A stretch of DNA of 64,000 nucleotides from Luteirhabdus salina (GCA_025384855.1 JALAHT010000001.1:935064-999063), one strand, 5' to 3'; counted from the stretch's first letter, positions 17,476-26,243 are shown. Notes: generated by a model from the letters alone, not told the origin. Translations and numbers: made by a program.

Positions 17476-17513
17476 TTATCCTGAGCGGCTGTCCTGAGCT
17501 TGGCGAAGGATAA
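17476..17513. repeat. REP-like interspersed palindrome
   Basis: TTATCC and GGATAA bound a segment with CTGAGC motifs and GGCGAAGGATAA. It resembles the CCTGAGC...TCGAAGG intergenic repeats scattered in many Bacteroidota genomes (recalled from general knowledge, not searched here). It lies exactly between the two copies of the tRNA-Ala 3' end. Confidence 0.55.
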
Positions 17514-17524
17514 CAGTCGAAGGA

Positions 17525-17579
17525 ACTCCGATATGCTCCACAGATAAAGCAGGATTCTGAAAAGAGTCTTGCTTTTTTT
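17525..17579 (+). pseudogene. Duplicated 3' fragment of tRNA-Ala with its terminator
   Basis: From ACTCCGATATGCTCCACA through the terminator T-run this repeats 17397-17451 at an offset of 128 bases with only two substitutions, both in the terminator hairpin (AGCAGGA/TCTTGCT keeps pairing through a wobble; the other is in the loop). Only the T-arm 3' strand and acceptor 3' strand of the tRNA remain, so it cannot make a tRNA. Its T-run overlaps the stop codon of the convergent universal stress protein gene. Confidence 0.85.
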
Positions 17580-18372
17580 AATCTTGCACTTGCAATACCA
17601 ACAACGGCTTAGTGGTATGAAATTCCTTCTTTAACACTACATTCTTCTCCCATAACTTTTTGAAGAACCCACGTTTTCGTCGTACCACGCACAACATATC
17701 AGGATTATGACTCTGAAAATGCTCCAATACCGCTTGGAAAGTAGTTGCGTTTTCGGTCCTTAGATATTTATTCTGAATCTCCTGAAGCCGTTCACTTACC
17801 TCCAGCATTCCTTCCGTACTTTCAGGGGTTTCAACGTGAAGCACATTTATTTCGGTTCCAAAATGCTTTCTGAATTGCATTACGGGCTCCAAGGTTTTTT
17901 TCTTTTTGAAAATACCGTTCTTAAAGGCCATCAACATGGTCGCTGGTTGCGAAAATTTCATCCCCTCCGGTACGACCAAAATCGGAATATTGGTCGTTTT
18001 CATCAACTTTCCAGAGGTATTTCCCAAATACACTTCTTCTCGAATACTATTGCTGCGTGGTGACAAGACCATCAAATCGACAGGAATATGTTTATTAAAG
18101 CGCTCGATTCCTTCCACAACGCCTCCCTTAATGGGATGTGCCACCACCATAACGTCTTTTTGATCTACCTGCGCCAATACTTCATCCAAACGATTTTCGG
18201 TATCCTCTTTAAGAATCTTATTCACTTTCGTCATCCCCCCAACCTTACTCATTTCCTGAAATACGGAAACAACATATACATTGGCATCCATTTCCTGAGC
18301 CAAATCGATTGCATATTGAAGGTTAGAGACTGCATTTTTAGATGAACCTACCGGTACCAAAATATTTTTCAT
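17578..18372 (-). CDS. Universal stress protein (UspA family)
   Basis: Starts MKNILVPVGSSKNA, the usual UspA beta-1/alpha-1 opening. GNTSGKLMKTTNIPILVVPEG (near 120-140) corresponds to the ATP-binding GxxG-x9-GS region but is degenerate, lacking the second glycine-serine. The second half (about 150-264) is a weaker Usp-like repeat, the tandem form common in this family. The start is taken at 18372; a longer reading to 18480 would add 36 residues overlapping the divergent GNAT gene and its promoter. The stop overlaps the T-run of the tRNA remnant. Cytosolic; the role in stress is inferred from the family. Confidence 0.85.
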   Translation of the reverse strand: MKNILVPVGSSKNAVSNLQYAIDLAQEMDANVYVVSVFQEMSKVGGMTKVNKILKEDTENRLDEVLAQVDQKDVMVVAHPIKGGVVEGIERFNKHIPVDLMVLSPRSNSIREEVYLGNTSGKLMKTTNIPILVVPEGMKFSQPATMLMAFKNGIFKKKKTLEPVMQFRKHFGTEINVLHVETPESTEGMLEVSERLQEIQNKYLRTENATTFQAVLEHFQSHNPDMLCVVRRKRGFFKKLWEKNVVLKKEFHTTKPLLVLQVQD

Positions 18373-18386
18373 GGGAACAGTTTGTT

Positions 18387-18405
18387 TATTTTTGAAGCAA
18401 AAGTA
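18387..18405. promoter_or_regulatory. Overlapping divergent -7 elements (usp / GNAT)
   Basis: On the plus strand TATTTTTG (18387-18394) faces the GNAT gene; on the minus strand TACTTTTG (18398-18405) faces the stress protein gene. The two boxes are 3 bases apart within a 43-bp intergenic gap, so polymerase could not occupy both at once. Confidence 0.5.
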
Positions 18406-18415
18406 GGGCATATTA

Positions 18416-18916
18416 ATGATACGAAACGCTAAACCCTCGGAAATTGAGAAAATACTAACACTTACCCAAGCCTGTGCCAACGATATGATTGCGAGAGGGA
18501 TTTATCAATGGGACGAACACTATCCTTCAAGGGAAGCCTTTCTAAATGATGTAAAAAGAGGCGAATTATTCATTCTGTTGAAAGAAAATGTGATTATTGG
18601 CTGTATCGTCATTTCAACTTATAAGGATTCGGAATATGAGGCTATCGATTGGCTAACCGAAGACGGTAATAACTATTACATCCATCGGCTCGCCGTTCAC
18701 CCACAATTTCAACATAAAGGCCATGCAAAAACACTCATGGATTTTGCTGAAGCCTTGGTTCAAAAAAACGGTGGCATCTCAGTGCGGTTAGACACGTTTA
18801 GTCAAAACACGCGCAATCAAAAATTCTATAAAGCCAGGGGATATCAACCCACAGGAACCGTTTACTTCCCGCGCCAAAGCGACCATGCCTTCTATTGTTA
18901 CGAATTGATTCTTTAG
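18416..18916 (+). CDS. GNAT family N-acetyltransferase
   Basis: Acetyl-CoA-dependent N-acetyltransferase of unknown substrate. Motif A is YYIHRLAVHPQFQHKGHAKTLM (residues about 87-108), with the acetyl-CoA-binding Q/H-x-x-G-H/x-A turn, followed by motif B RLDTFSQNTRNQKFYKARGY. 166 residues is a normal single-domain length. It is divergent from the stress protein gene. No terminator is evident before the MATE gene, which has its own -7 box. Confidence 0.85.
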   Translation: MIRNAKPSEIEKILTLTQACANDMIARGIYQWDEHYPSREAFLNDVKRGELFILLKENVIIGCIVISTYKDSEYEAIDWLTEDGNNYYIHRLAVHPQFQHKGHAKTLMDFAEALVQKNGGISVRLDTFSQNTRNQKFYKARGYQPTGTVYFPRQSDHAFYCYELIL

Positions 18917-18989
18917 CGAGATAGCTTCAGGTTACGTCACTATTTGGAAAAGCTATGCCTCCCCCTCTAATTTACCTCTCAGTTATCCG

Positions 18990-18997
18990 TATTTTTG
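18990..18997 (+). promoter_or_regulatory. Putative -7 promoter element for the MATE gene
   Basis: TATTTTTG ends 10 bases before the ATG at 19008, implying a leader of only a few bases. Confidence 0.5.
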
Positions 18998-19007
18998 CCT
19001 GCTCGGT

Positions 19008-20342
19008 ATGGCAACAAATATTTCCTTTTCACGCATACAGCAATTAGCCATTCCTGCCATTATCGCGGGAATTGCAGAACCTGTCTTGTCTATCACCGAT
19101 TCGGCCGTGGTGGGAAACATTCCTGAATACGGTACCGAATCCTTGGCTGCCGTTGGTATTGTTGGATCGTTTTTATCGATGCTGATCTGGATACTCGGAC
19201 AAACACGTAGCGCCATTTCGGCCATCGTTTCGCAGAATCTTGGAGCAGGAAAATTGGAAGATCTTGATAGCTTTCCAGCACAGGCCATCTATTTCAATGT
19301 TGCCGCCGGTGTGGTTGTACTACTGGGCACTTACTTTTTTATTGAAGAAATCTTCCGACTGTTAAACGCCGAAGGTACCATCCTTCAGTTTAGTATCGAT
19401 TATTACAATATTCGCGTATGGGGATTCCCGTTGACCCTGTTCACCTTTGCTATTTTTGGATTGTTCCGAGGCCTTCAAAATACCTTTTGGCCCATGGTAA
19501 TCGCTGCAATTGGTGCTGGATTAAACATTCTGTTGGACTTTATGCTGGTGTATGGAGTTGAAGGCTGGTGGGAACCTATGAACCTCAAAGGAGCTGCTTA
19601 TGCTAGTTTAATTGCCCAAAGTGTCATGGCATTGATGGCGTTTGGGTTTTTGGTGAAGAAAACGACGGTCACGCTTCGTCTGACCTTTCCGCTTCACCCT
19701 GAAATAAAACGGCTGGTTTCTATGAGCCTTCATCTATTTGTCCGAACGCTTGCCTTAAATGCTGCCTTACTTCTTGCTGTTCGTGAAGCAACCGGCTTAG
19801 GAAAAGAGTATATCGCGGCACACGCCATCGCTATCAATATCTGGTTTTTTACCGCCTTCTTTCTTGATGGTTATGGCGCTGCCGGAAATATTTTAAGTGG
19901 AAAACTGTTGGGTGCAAGAGATTTCGTCACATTAAAAAAGCTCGTCAAAAAAGTGAGCACCTATAACGCTTTTGTCGCACTCGGACTAATTGTTCTTGGT
20001 ATTGTACTTTATCAACCTATCGGAAGAATGTTTAATAAAGACCCCGAAGTACTGAATGTGTTCTACGGCATGTTTTATCTAGTCTTGGTATGTCAACCCT
20101 TGAATGCCCTAGGTTTCACCTTGGATGCCGTATTTAAAGGCTTGGGGGAGATGAAATTTCTTCGAAACGTATTACTTGGCGCTACGCTATTCGGATTTAT
20201 TCCTGTACTCTACGCCTCAAAATTTCTAGGCTGGGGCTTACAGGGTATTTGGCTCGCCCTATTGGTATGGGTCGGTTATCGCGGAGTGGCACTTCTCATT
20301 AAATTCCGGAAAAAATATGCTCCATTAGCGGTTCGCCCATAA
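19008..20342 (+). CDS. MATE family efflux transporter (DinF-like)
   Basis: Inner-membrane cation-coupled exporter, substrate unknown. 444 residues with about twelve hydrophobic segments in two related halves; the N-terminal half contains the MATE-type IAEPVLSITDSAVVGNIPEYGTESLAAVGIV region with the conserved Asp and Glu. The subfamily is suggested by its DinF-like start. The last 44 bases overlap the convergent 2OG-Fe(II) oxygenase gene, so the two C-termini are coded on opposite strands of the same DNA. Confidence 0.9.
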   Translation: MATNISFSRIQQLAIPAIIAGIAEPVLSITDSAVVGNIPEYGTESLAAVGIVGSFLSMLIWILGQTRSAISAIVSQNLGAGKLEDLDSFPAQAIYFNVAAGVVVLLGTYFFIEEIFRLLNAEGTILQFSIDYYNIRVWGFPLTLFTFAIFGLFRGLQNTFWPMVIAAIGAGLNILLDFMLVYGVEGWWEPMNLKGAAYASLIAQSVMALMAFGFLVKKTTVTLRLTFPLHPEIKRLVSMSLHLFVRTLALNAALLLAVREATGLGKEYIAAHAIAINIWFFTAFFLDGYGAAGNILSGKLLGARDFVTLKKLVKKVSTYNAFVALGLIVLGIVLYQPIGRMFNKDPEVLNVFYGMFYLVLVCQPLNALGFTLDAVFKGLGEMKFLRNVLLGATLFGFIPVLYASKFLGWGLQGIWLALLVWVGYRGVALLIKFRKKYAPLAVRP

Positions 20343-20988
20343 AATCGCCACGGGTTTTTAGCCAGCCAGTAATGCTTAAGCGTTCGCCCTGCTTCACTTC
20401 AAGAACTTCATGTTCCAAAATCTGACTTTCAAAAATGACCATGCGACCGGGAATGGGAACTACGGATATTTCAGGTTTACCATCAGGATACAACACCAAC
20501 TGTCCACCATTCTCAGTGGTCCAATCGATATCGTTCAAATAGAATACAATTGATAATTTTCTTCGGTCATCGTTCTGAAATGTATCGATATGCCGCTTAT
20601 AAAAAGTGCTTTTTGGATAAATAGCATAGTGAAACTCCTTTTGCATGATGCCCATAAAGCAGGTACGATTCAAGTAGCTGACGAAAGCATTGATTCTTTC
20701 AAAAAAGAGGGATTCATCTGGTTTCAAACTATCGTCCCGCAACCAAAAAATATAATCACCACGAATGGAACGATCAATTTCCTCGTTCACCCTATTTCCA
20801 ATCGCAGCTTTCTTAAACGCCACGTCGCTTTGTCGCTGTAACAGTGCCTCTCGAAGTTGCAGCACCTCCTCCTGTTCGAAAAAGGTATCGACAATGCTGT
20901 ATTGTGATGTCGTTAGGTCTTCAATAATGCACTCAAACAACGGATTTTCGACAAAATCCACTTGTTCAAAAAGCTCCTGTGTATTCAT
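20299..20988 (-). CDS. 2OG-Fe(II) oxygenase family protein
   Basis: Non-haem iron dioxygenase using 2-oxoglutarate; the substrate is unknown. The prolyl-4-hydroxylase-like core has the metal triad H133-x-D135 (HIDTF) and H193 (LEHEV), with R203 (GERLS) as the expected 2-oxoglutarate anchor; DIDWTTENGGQLVLY is the usual strand before the distal histidine. 229 residues, no signal peptide. It is convergent with, and overlaps, the MATE gene by 44 bases. A TATATTTG box lies upstream, back to back with the queD promoter. Confidence 0.85.
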   Translation of the reverse strand: MNTQELFEQVDFVENPLFECIIEDLTTSQYSIVDTFFEQEEVLQLREALLQRQSDVAFKKAAIGNRVNEEIDRSIRGDYIFWLRDDSLKPDESLFFERINAFVSYLNRTCFMGIMQKEFHYAIYPKSTFYKRHIDTFQNDDRRKLSIVFYLNDIDWTTENGGQLVLYPDGKPEISVVPIPGRMVIFESQILEHEVLEVKQGERLSITGWLKTRGDFMGEPLMEHIFSGI

Positions 20989-21008
20989 TCATTTTATTAA
21001 AAAGCGCG

Positions 21009-21016
21009 CAAATATA
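21009..21016 (-). promoter_or_regulatory. Putative -7 promoter element for the 2OG-Fe(II) oxygenase gene
   Basis: Minus strand TATATTTG, 20 bases before the ATG at 20988; consensus TAnnTTTG. Confidence 0.5.
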
Positions 21017-21066
21017 CTTCGAAGTTTTTTTACTTTTTGAAAAATTTTCATCCGTTGCATTTCTTG

Positions 21067-21074
21067 TATCTTTG
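21067..21074 (+). promoter_or_regulatory. Putative -7 promoter element for the queD-like gene
   Basis: TATCTTTG matches TAnnTTTG and ends 17 bases before the ATG at 21092. Confidence 0.5.
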
Positions 21075-21091
21075 TGGCCTGAAACAACCGC

Positions 21092-21544
21092 ATGAGCAAG
21101 ATTCGTATCACAAAAATGTTTTCTTTTGAAACCGGGCATGCCCTGTATGGCTACGATGGAAAATGCCGAAATGTACATGGCCACAGCTATAAGCTTTCGG
21201 TAACGGTGATCGGTACTCCAATTTCCGATACGGATAATGTGAAGTATGGGATGGTAATCGATTTTGGCGATCTGAAGAAAATCGTAAAGGAAGAGATCGT
21301 TGATGTGTTCGATCATGCAACCGTCTTCAACAAAAACACCCCTCATGTGGAATTGGCGAATGAGTTAAAGGATCGTGGCCATAGTGTGTTGTTGGTAAAT
21401 TACCAACCTACCAGTGAAATGATGGTCATCGATTTTGCCGAAAAAATCAAGGCGAGGTTGCCTAAGACTATTACGCTTCATTCCCTAAAACTCCAAGAAA
21501 CTGCCAGTAGTTATGCCGAATGGTTTGCCAGCGATAACGGCTAA
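21092..21544 (+). CDS. queD: 6-carboxytetrahydropterin synthase / PTPS family (QueD-like)
   Basis: Converts dihydroneopterin triphosphate to 6-carboxy-tetrahydropterin in queuosine synthesis, by family. Zinc ligands H16, H29 and H31 (FETGHALYG and NVHGHSYKL) and the catalytic C25 (GKCRNVHGH) are visible; later DHATVFN, PTSEMMV and LQETASSYAEW match the family. 150 residues, cytosolic. PTPS-III and folate-linked variants exist; the Cys-x3-His-x-His spacing favours QueD. It starts a plus-strand unit with the LpxH-like gene 38 bases downstream. Confidence 0.87.
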   Translation: MSKIRITKMFSFETGHALYGYDGKCRNVHGHSYKLSVTVIGTPISDTDNVKYGMVIDFGDLKKIVKEEIVDVFDHATVFNKNTPHVELANELKDRGHSVLLVNYQPTSEMMVIDFAEKIKARLPKTITLHSLKLQETASSYAEWFASDNG

Positions 21545-21582
21545 GCACTTCTTCAGCTTGTATTTTTAGCTATCTTTACCCT

Positions 21583-22341
21583 ATGCAACTTCCCGAAGGA
21601 AAAAAGATTTATTTCTCGAGCGACAATCACCTTGGCGCCCCCACGGCCGAAGAAAGCCTTCCCCGGGAGAAAAAGTTTGTCCGTTGGCTCGATACGGTGA
21701 AGGATGATGCCGCTGCGATTTTCCTCTTGGGCGATTTATTCGATTTTTGGTTTGAATATAAAAAGGTTGTGCCAAAAGGCTTTGTCCGCGTGTTAGGAAA
21801 GCTTGCCGAACTGAGCGATAGCGGAATTCCTATTCATTTCTTTGTCGGTAATCATGACCTCTGGATGAACGATTATTTCGAAACCGAATTGAACATTCTC
21901 GTGTACCATGAACCCAAAACCTTTGTCTTTAACGATACGAAGTTTTTTATCGGCCATGGTGACGGAAAAGGGCCGGGCGATAAAGGTTATAAAAGCATGA
22001 AAAAAGTGTTTACCAATCCTTTTTTCAAATGGTTGTTTCGTTGGGCACATCCTGACATAGGAGTGCGGATTGCACAATATCTTTCGGTGAAGAACAAGTT
22101 GATTTCAGGTGAAGAGGATAAGGAGTTTTTAGGTGAAGAAAACGAATGGTTAGCGCTTTATGCAAAGCGAAAACTGGAAAAAGAACATTTCGATTATTTT
22201 GTTTTTGGTCATCGCCACCTTCCAATGGAAATCCAAGTAGGTGAAAACAGCACCTATTTCAACCTAGGCGATTGGATTCACCAATATACCTATGGCGTTT
22301 TTGATGGAAATTCTTTTCAGTTGAAGACCTTTGAGGAGTAA
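21583..22341 (+). CDS. lpxH: UDP-2,3-diacylglucosamine diphosphatase (LpxH-like)
   Basis: Calcineurin-like metallophosphoesterase, in lipid A synthesis releasing UMP from UDP-diacylglucosamine at the inner face of the inner membrane. Metal-binding motifs occur in order: SSDNHLG (D14, H16), LGDLFDFW, GNHDLWM, a GHGDG pair and FGHRH. The order and 252-residue length fit LpxH/LpxH2 of Bacteroidota. The start is ATG at 21583 after a short TATTTTTA box. It converges on recJ with a 6-base gap. Confidence 0.85.
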   Translation: MQLPEGKKIYFSSDNHLGAPTAEESLPREKKFVRWLDTVKDDAAAIFLLGDLFDFWFEYKKVVPKGFVRVLGKLAELSDSGIPIHFFVGNHDLWMNDYFETELNILVYHEPKTFVFNDTKFFIGHGDGKGPGDKGYKSMKKVFTNPFFKWLFRWAHPDIGVRIAQYLSVKNKLISGEEDKEFLGEENEWLALYAKRKLEKEHFDYFVFGHRHLPMEIQVGENSTYFNLGDWIHQYTYGVFDGNSFQLKTFEE

Positions 22342-22347
22342 ATTTCA

Positions 22348-24039
22348 TTATTCACGTACATCCTTCAACCGAAGCTGAAGCGAAACATTTCCTTGCCATT
22401 CATTTTCATCGATGTTGAAGGCTGCCTTAAACGGTTTTCCCGAACACGCAATTTCTTCCTTATCTGCCATATTGAAACCGATGGCGGCAAAAGGTAACGA
22501 GTTCCCTTTTTGAAGGGTGAGTCTTAAATGCGTTTTGTCCTCTCCCACACATTTTCCCCAACCAGTATCGCGAACGTTTTGGGCCATAAAAACAGGACGG
22601 TGATTTCCAGGGCCAAAAGGCGCAAATTGTTTCAGAATACGATAAAGTTTTGGGGTAACTTCCGAAAGTTCCAGCTCGGCATCGATCATTAATTCAGGTG
22701 TTAACAATTTCGGATCGATGGTTTCTGAAACAATCTTCTCGAAGGCATTTTTGAAATTTTCGAAATCCTTTTCGAGCATGGTCAGCCCAGCGGCATAGGT
22801 ATGACCTCCGAACTGCTCGATATGCTCGGCACAACCTTCCAATGCTTCATACACATCGAAACCTTTCACCGATCTTGCCGAAGCGGCCAGTTTATCGCCA
22901 CTTTTGGTGAACACCAAGGTCGGACGGTAATAGGTTTCCGTCAGTCGCGAGGCTACAATCCCGATAACACCTTTATGCCAGGTTTCGTGATACACCACGG
23001 TACTCATTCGCTCTTCTTCCTTATTCTGGACAATCTGATCTAAAGCTTCCTTGGTAATCGTTTTATCGGCATCCCTTCTATCGGTATTATATTGTTCAAT
23101 CTCTTCAGCCCATTCTGCAGCTTTTTCAACATCTGTTTCGGTAAGCAAGGATACAGCGTGATTACCATGCTTCATTCGTCCTGCCGCGTTTATTCGTGGC
23201 GCAATGATAAATACGACATCGGTAATGGTGAGAGTTTCCTTTTTCACCTGATCCAAAATAGCCTTGAACCCCGTTCTCGGATTGGAATTCAATACCCGAA
23301 GTCCGTGATAGGCAAGGATTCTGTTTTCACCCGTAATCGGAACGATATCGGCCCCAATAGCCGTCGCCACTAAATCGAGATACAGTACCAAATCTTCCAT
23401 CTGCTGACCCCTTTTAGAAGCCAGTGCCTGAATTAATTTAAACCCAACGCCACACCCACAAAGCTCTTTGTACGGATAGTTGCAGTCTTCACGTTTCGGA
23501 TCCAAAACCGCAATAGCATCAGGGAGATCTTTTCCGGGACGGTGGTGATCGCAGATAATAAAATCGATTCCTTTTTCCTTAGCATAGGCAATCTTATCGA
23601 TGGCTTTTACACCACAATCGAGTGCGATAATCAAACTAAAGCCATTGTCTTCAGCAAAATCGATTCCTTGAAACGACACGCCATAACCTTCGGCGTAGCG
23701 ATCGGGAATATAGGTAGCTACATTGGGATAAAAACTTCGCAGATAGGAGCTCATAAGTGCTACGCTTGTGGTTCCGTCCACATCATAATCGCCATACACC
23801 AAAATGTTCTCATCCTTTTCAATAGCTTGTTCAATACGGGAAACGGCTTGCTCCATGTCCTTCATTAAATGCGGATCGTGTAGCTTTTCAAGCGAAGGCC
23901 TAAAAAAATCCTTAGCTTCTTCAAAGGAGTCAATACCGCGTTGGGCCAATAAGGTAGCTACGAGTTTAGGTACTCCTAGGGAAGTTTCAAGTTGTTGTAC
24001 GGTGTCTTCGGAAGGTTTTGGTCGTAAGGTCCAGCGCAT
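22348..24039 (-). CDS. recJ: Single-stranded-DNA-specific exonuclease RecJ
   Basis: 5'-3' exonuclease in recombination and base-excision repair. DHH-family motifs run in order: DYDVDGTTSVAL (motif I), ALDCGV (II), CDHHRPG (III) and PRINAAGRMKHG, followed by the DHHA1 motif GGHTYAAG and a C-terminal OB-like domain. 563 residues is normal. Together with the AddA/AddB-like pair and the Gre-like and UDG genes this window carries several DNA-maintenance functions, but they are not one operon. Confidence 0.95.
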   Translation of the reverse strand: MRWTLRPKPSEDTVQQLETSLGVPKLVATLLAQRGIDSFEEAKDFFRPSLEKLHDPHLMKDMEQAVSRIEQAIEKDENILVYGDYDVDGTTSVALMSSYLRSFYPNVATYIPDRYAEGYGVSFQGIDFAEDNGFSLIIALDCGVKAIDKIAYAKEKGIDFIICDHHRPGKDLPDAIAVLDPKREDCNYPYKELCGCGVGFKLIQALASKRGQQMEDLVLYLDLVATAIGADIVPITGENRILAYHGLRVLNSNPRTGFKAILDQVKKETLTITDVVFIIAPRINAAGRMKHGNHAVSLLTETDVEKAAEWAEEIEQYNTDRRDADKTITKEALDQIVQNKEEERMSTVVYHETWHKGVIGIVASRLTETYYRPTLVFTKSGDKLAASARSVKGFDVYEALEGCAEHIEQFGGHTYAAGLTMLEKDFENFKNAFEKIVSETIDPKLLTPELMIDAELELSEVTPKLYRILKQFAPFGPGNHRPVFMAQNVRDTGWGKCVGEDKTHLRLTLQKGNSLPFAAIGFNMADKEEIACSGKPFKAAFNIDENEWQGNVSLQLRLKDVRE

Positions 24040-24156
24040 AATTATGAGGTTTCAACCTTTTTCAATCTTAGCATTCCTTCAGAAAAACCCTGAAAGATTA
24101 TTACAACAAATACCAAGAAATGGAAGGTTTACAGCGGGAAGTGCTTTTTAAAAGTA

Positions 24157-24164
24157 CAAAAATA
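24157..24164 (-). promoter_or_regulatory. Possible -7 promoter element for recJ
   Basis: Minus strand TATTTTTG, about 118 bases upstream of the recJ start, a rather long leader. In the rest of 24040-24335 I see only a small hairpin, TGCCCC/GGGGCA (24174-24195), without a T-run. Confidence 0.3.
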
Positions 24165-24335
24165 AAATGTATCTGCCCCGTTTCCAATAGGGGCATTCAA
24201 CTTTCAACAAAAAAGCATTTCACTTATTAAAAACAGTTGTTCAATAGTTTGATTTACAGTTTATTACTTATGTATTTTACGATATGCCCATAGTACTTTA
24301 GCCATTCAGAAACGCAACAATTAAAACCCAACAAC

Positions 24336-26222
24336 ATGAAGTACACAGTAACAGGAACGCTTTATGCCAACATTTGCGATGGGCATCGGCAACCGCTACG
24401 AAATACAACGCTACGCGTGTATCGTATTGAAAACGACCAAAACGCAGCGACTGCTTTTACCGCTGCGCAACCCAAGGAATTGGCCAAGGTTTATGAAGAA
24501 AAGGACATTAAGGCTCGAAAAAGTCAGTTACTAGGGGAAACCACTACCGACCGAAATGGTAACTATGAATTTGAAATCGATGGTGACCGACGCGATTATG
24601 ATGGCGGTGCCATTGCCTTGGTGTTATTCTATAATGAAGTAGTGGATTATGGACAAGGAAATACCGAGTCGCCAAAAAATTTCAAACCTTTTGAGGTTTT
24701 GATCGATATTGTTCATCCCAAATGGAAGGAAACCAACGATGGCTTAATCGCTACCTATAACCAGACCATTCTTAGACGTATCTGGTGCTATATTCTGCAA
24801 CGCCTTGATATTTGGGTTATTTGCGGAACGGTGCTAAACTGCGAATCACAACAACCGTTGGTTGGAATCGAGGTTATTGCCATGGATGACGACATCATCA
24901 CCGACGATCGTTTGGGAAGTGCCGTTACCAATGCACAGGGACGATTCTGTATTTATTATCGTTCTATCGATTTTAAAAAGACCTTCCTTTCACCCTATAT
25001 CAATATTGAAACCACACCAGTGTTTAGCTTCGATAATGGACCTGATGTCTATTTCAAATTTGCTGTTGGGGGAGAGGAATTCCAAGCCGAATCGCCTTCC
25101 GAAGCCCAAAAACCGAGTAGAAAAAATGTCGGAAACTGTCTATGCGTACAGCTTTGTTTAGAGGATGCACCCGAGACGACCTTAGATCCTCCAGCAGCCT
25201 TTTATCAAATAGGATATGCTCGTAAATACCATCCCGTCTTAAATATCGATCCGGCAACGGGTAGAACCACTGGAAAAAGCAATGCTAATCTAAATGAGCA
25301 AGCCTTCTATAGTAACTTGGAATTGAGAGGTTCGCTTTCCCAAAAACTGAATGGCAATCCTGTAGAGTACAAATTCCAGTATGCTGAAGTGTCAGATCCC
25401 ACAACCGATGTTTCCACTATTGGATCTTGGACAGATGTGGCGCCTGGCGATATTGCACCGACGGTTATTGGTAGCCGGGTGAAACAGCTTTTTCCGATTG
25501 TAGAATTTGATACCTATGCCATTCACCCTACAGCGGGACAAATAGGTGTTAATTTTAACAATAACTGGCTGCAGGTGCCACAATACAATGGTCCCGGCTT
25601 CGATATTTTCTTTAACGGAGCACTTATCAAATTGATTTCTCGAAACCTTGCTGGTGGAAATGTGGATAAATCGGGCTTGGTTCCAGGTACTAGTTCGGCT
25701 CCTTTAGAGCAGAACCGATATTTCGCCATACGCATGCGAAAAAGAGAGGTGGGTAATCCAGCCAGTGAAGTAGCCGCTGGATTCTCCAGGCCGTTGGCCA
25801 TCTTTAATACTGTCTATCAAAACGTACCTCAAGGAGGGACTTGGGCGCCTGGCGCAACCAGCAACGAACTGGGAATTGCAACCCTCGACATTCAGGAGTT
25901 GGTCGATGGTGGTAGCTGTGCAAATATCACAAACTCATTACGTGTAAATTATACGGCTGCCAATCCGAATTTAGGTAATGTATGGTTAGAAATGAGTGGT
26001 CCGGGTGCTCCGCATTATTTCGAACCGATCCAGTTTCCTAGTCCAGGGGAAGAGGCCTACGGTCAAGTACAGTACACAGGAAATGATGCTGTCGTAGATA
26101 CTGATGATGTAAACAATTTGCCAAACTGTGCGTTTGAAGTTCGCTTAAACGCCGAGTTGAACCTTACGAACGGAGAACAACAACATCCAACTATTTGGGA
26201 CCGAGTTCTATTTTGTAAATAA
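24336..26222 (+). CDS. Uncharacterised 628-residue protein with TTR/carboxypeptidase-regulatory-like repeats
   Basis: I do not recognise the whole protein. Two beta-sandwich modules of transthyretin/CNA-B type appear: residues 1-110 (TLYANICDG opening, TTTDRNGNYEFEID closing) and about 165-235 (WVICGTVLNCESQQPLVG opening, VTNAQGRFCIYY closing). The remaining 390 residues are acidic, Asn/Pro-rich and probably beta. There is no signal peptide, lipobox or type IX sorting domain, unusual for such modules in Bacteroidota, which are mostly extracellular. It is a lone unit with a strong terminator. Export by an unconventional route, or a cytoplasmic structural role, are both open. Confidence 0.7.
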   Translation: MKYTVTGTLYANICDGHRQPLRNTTLRVYRIENDQNAATAFTAAQPKELAKVYEEKDIKARKSQLLGETTTDRNGNYEFEIDGDRRDYDGGAIALVLFYNEVVDYGQGNTESPKNFKPFEVLIDIVHPKWKETNDGLIATYNQTILRRIWCYILQRLDIWVICGTVLNCESQQPLVGIEVIAMDDDIITDDRLGSAVTNAQGRFCIYYRSIDFKKTFLSPYINIETTPVFSFDNGPDVYFKFAVGGEEFQAESPSEAQKPSRKNVGNCLCVQLCLEDAPETTLDPPAAFYQIGYARKYHPVLNIDPATGRTTGKSNANLNEQAFYSNLELRGSLSQKLNGNPVEYKFQYAEVSDPTTDVSTIGSWTDVAPGDIAPTVIGSRVKQLFPIVEFDTYAIHPTAGQIGVNFNNNWLQVPQYNGPGFDIFFNGALIKLISRNLAGGNVDKSGLVPGTSSAPLEQNRYFAIRMRKREVGNPASEVAAGFSRPLAIFNTVYQNVPQGGTWAPGATSNELGIATLDIQELVDGGSCANITNSLRVNYTAANPNLGNVWLEMSGPGAPHYFEPIQFPSPGEEAYGQVQYTGNDAVVDTDDVNNLPNCAFEVRLNAELNLTNGEQQHPTIWDRVLFCK

Positions 26223-26243
26223 GTAGTTTTTTTGTGTTAGCTG

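Noticed and set aside
17339-17579. Integrated mobile element at tRNA-Ala
   Set aside because: Only about 73 bases lie between the duplicated ends and no integrase is present; at most a footprint remains.
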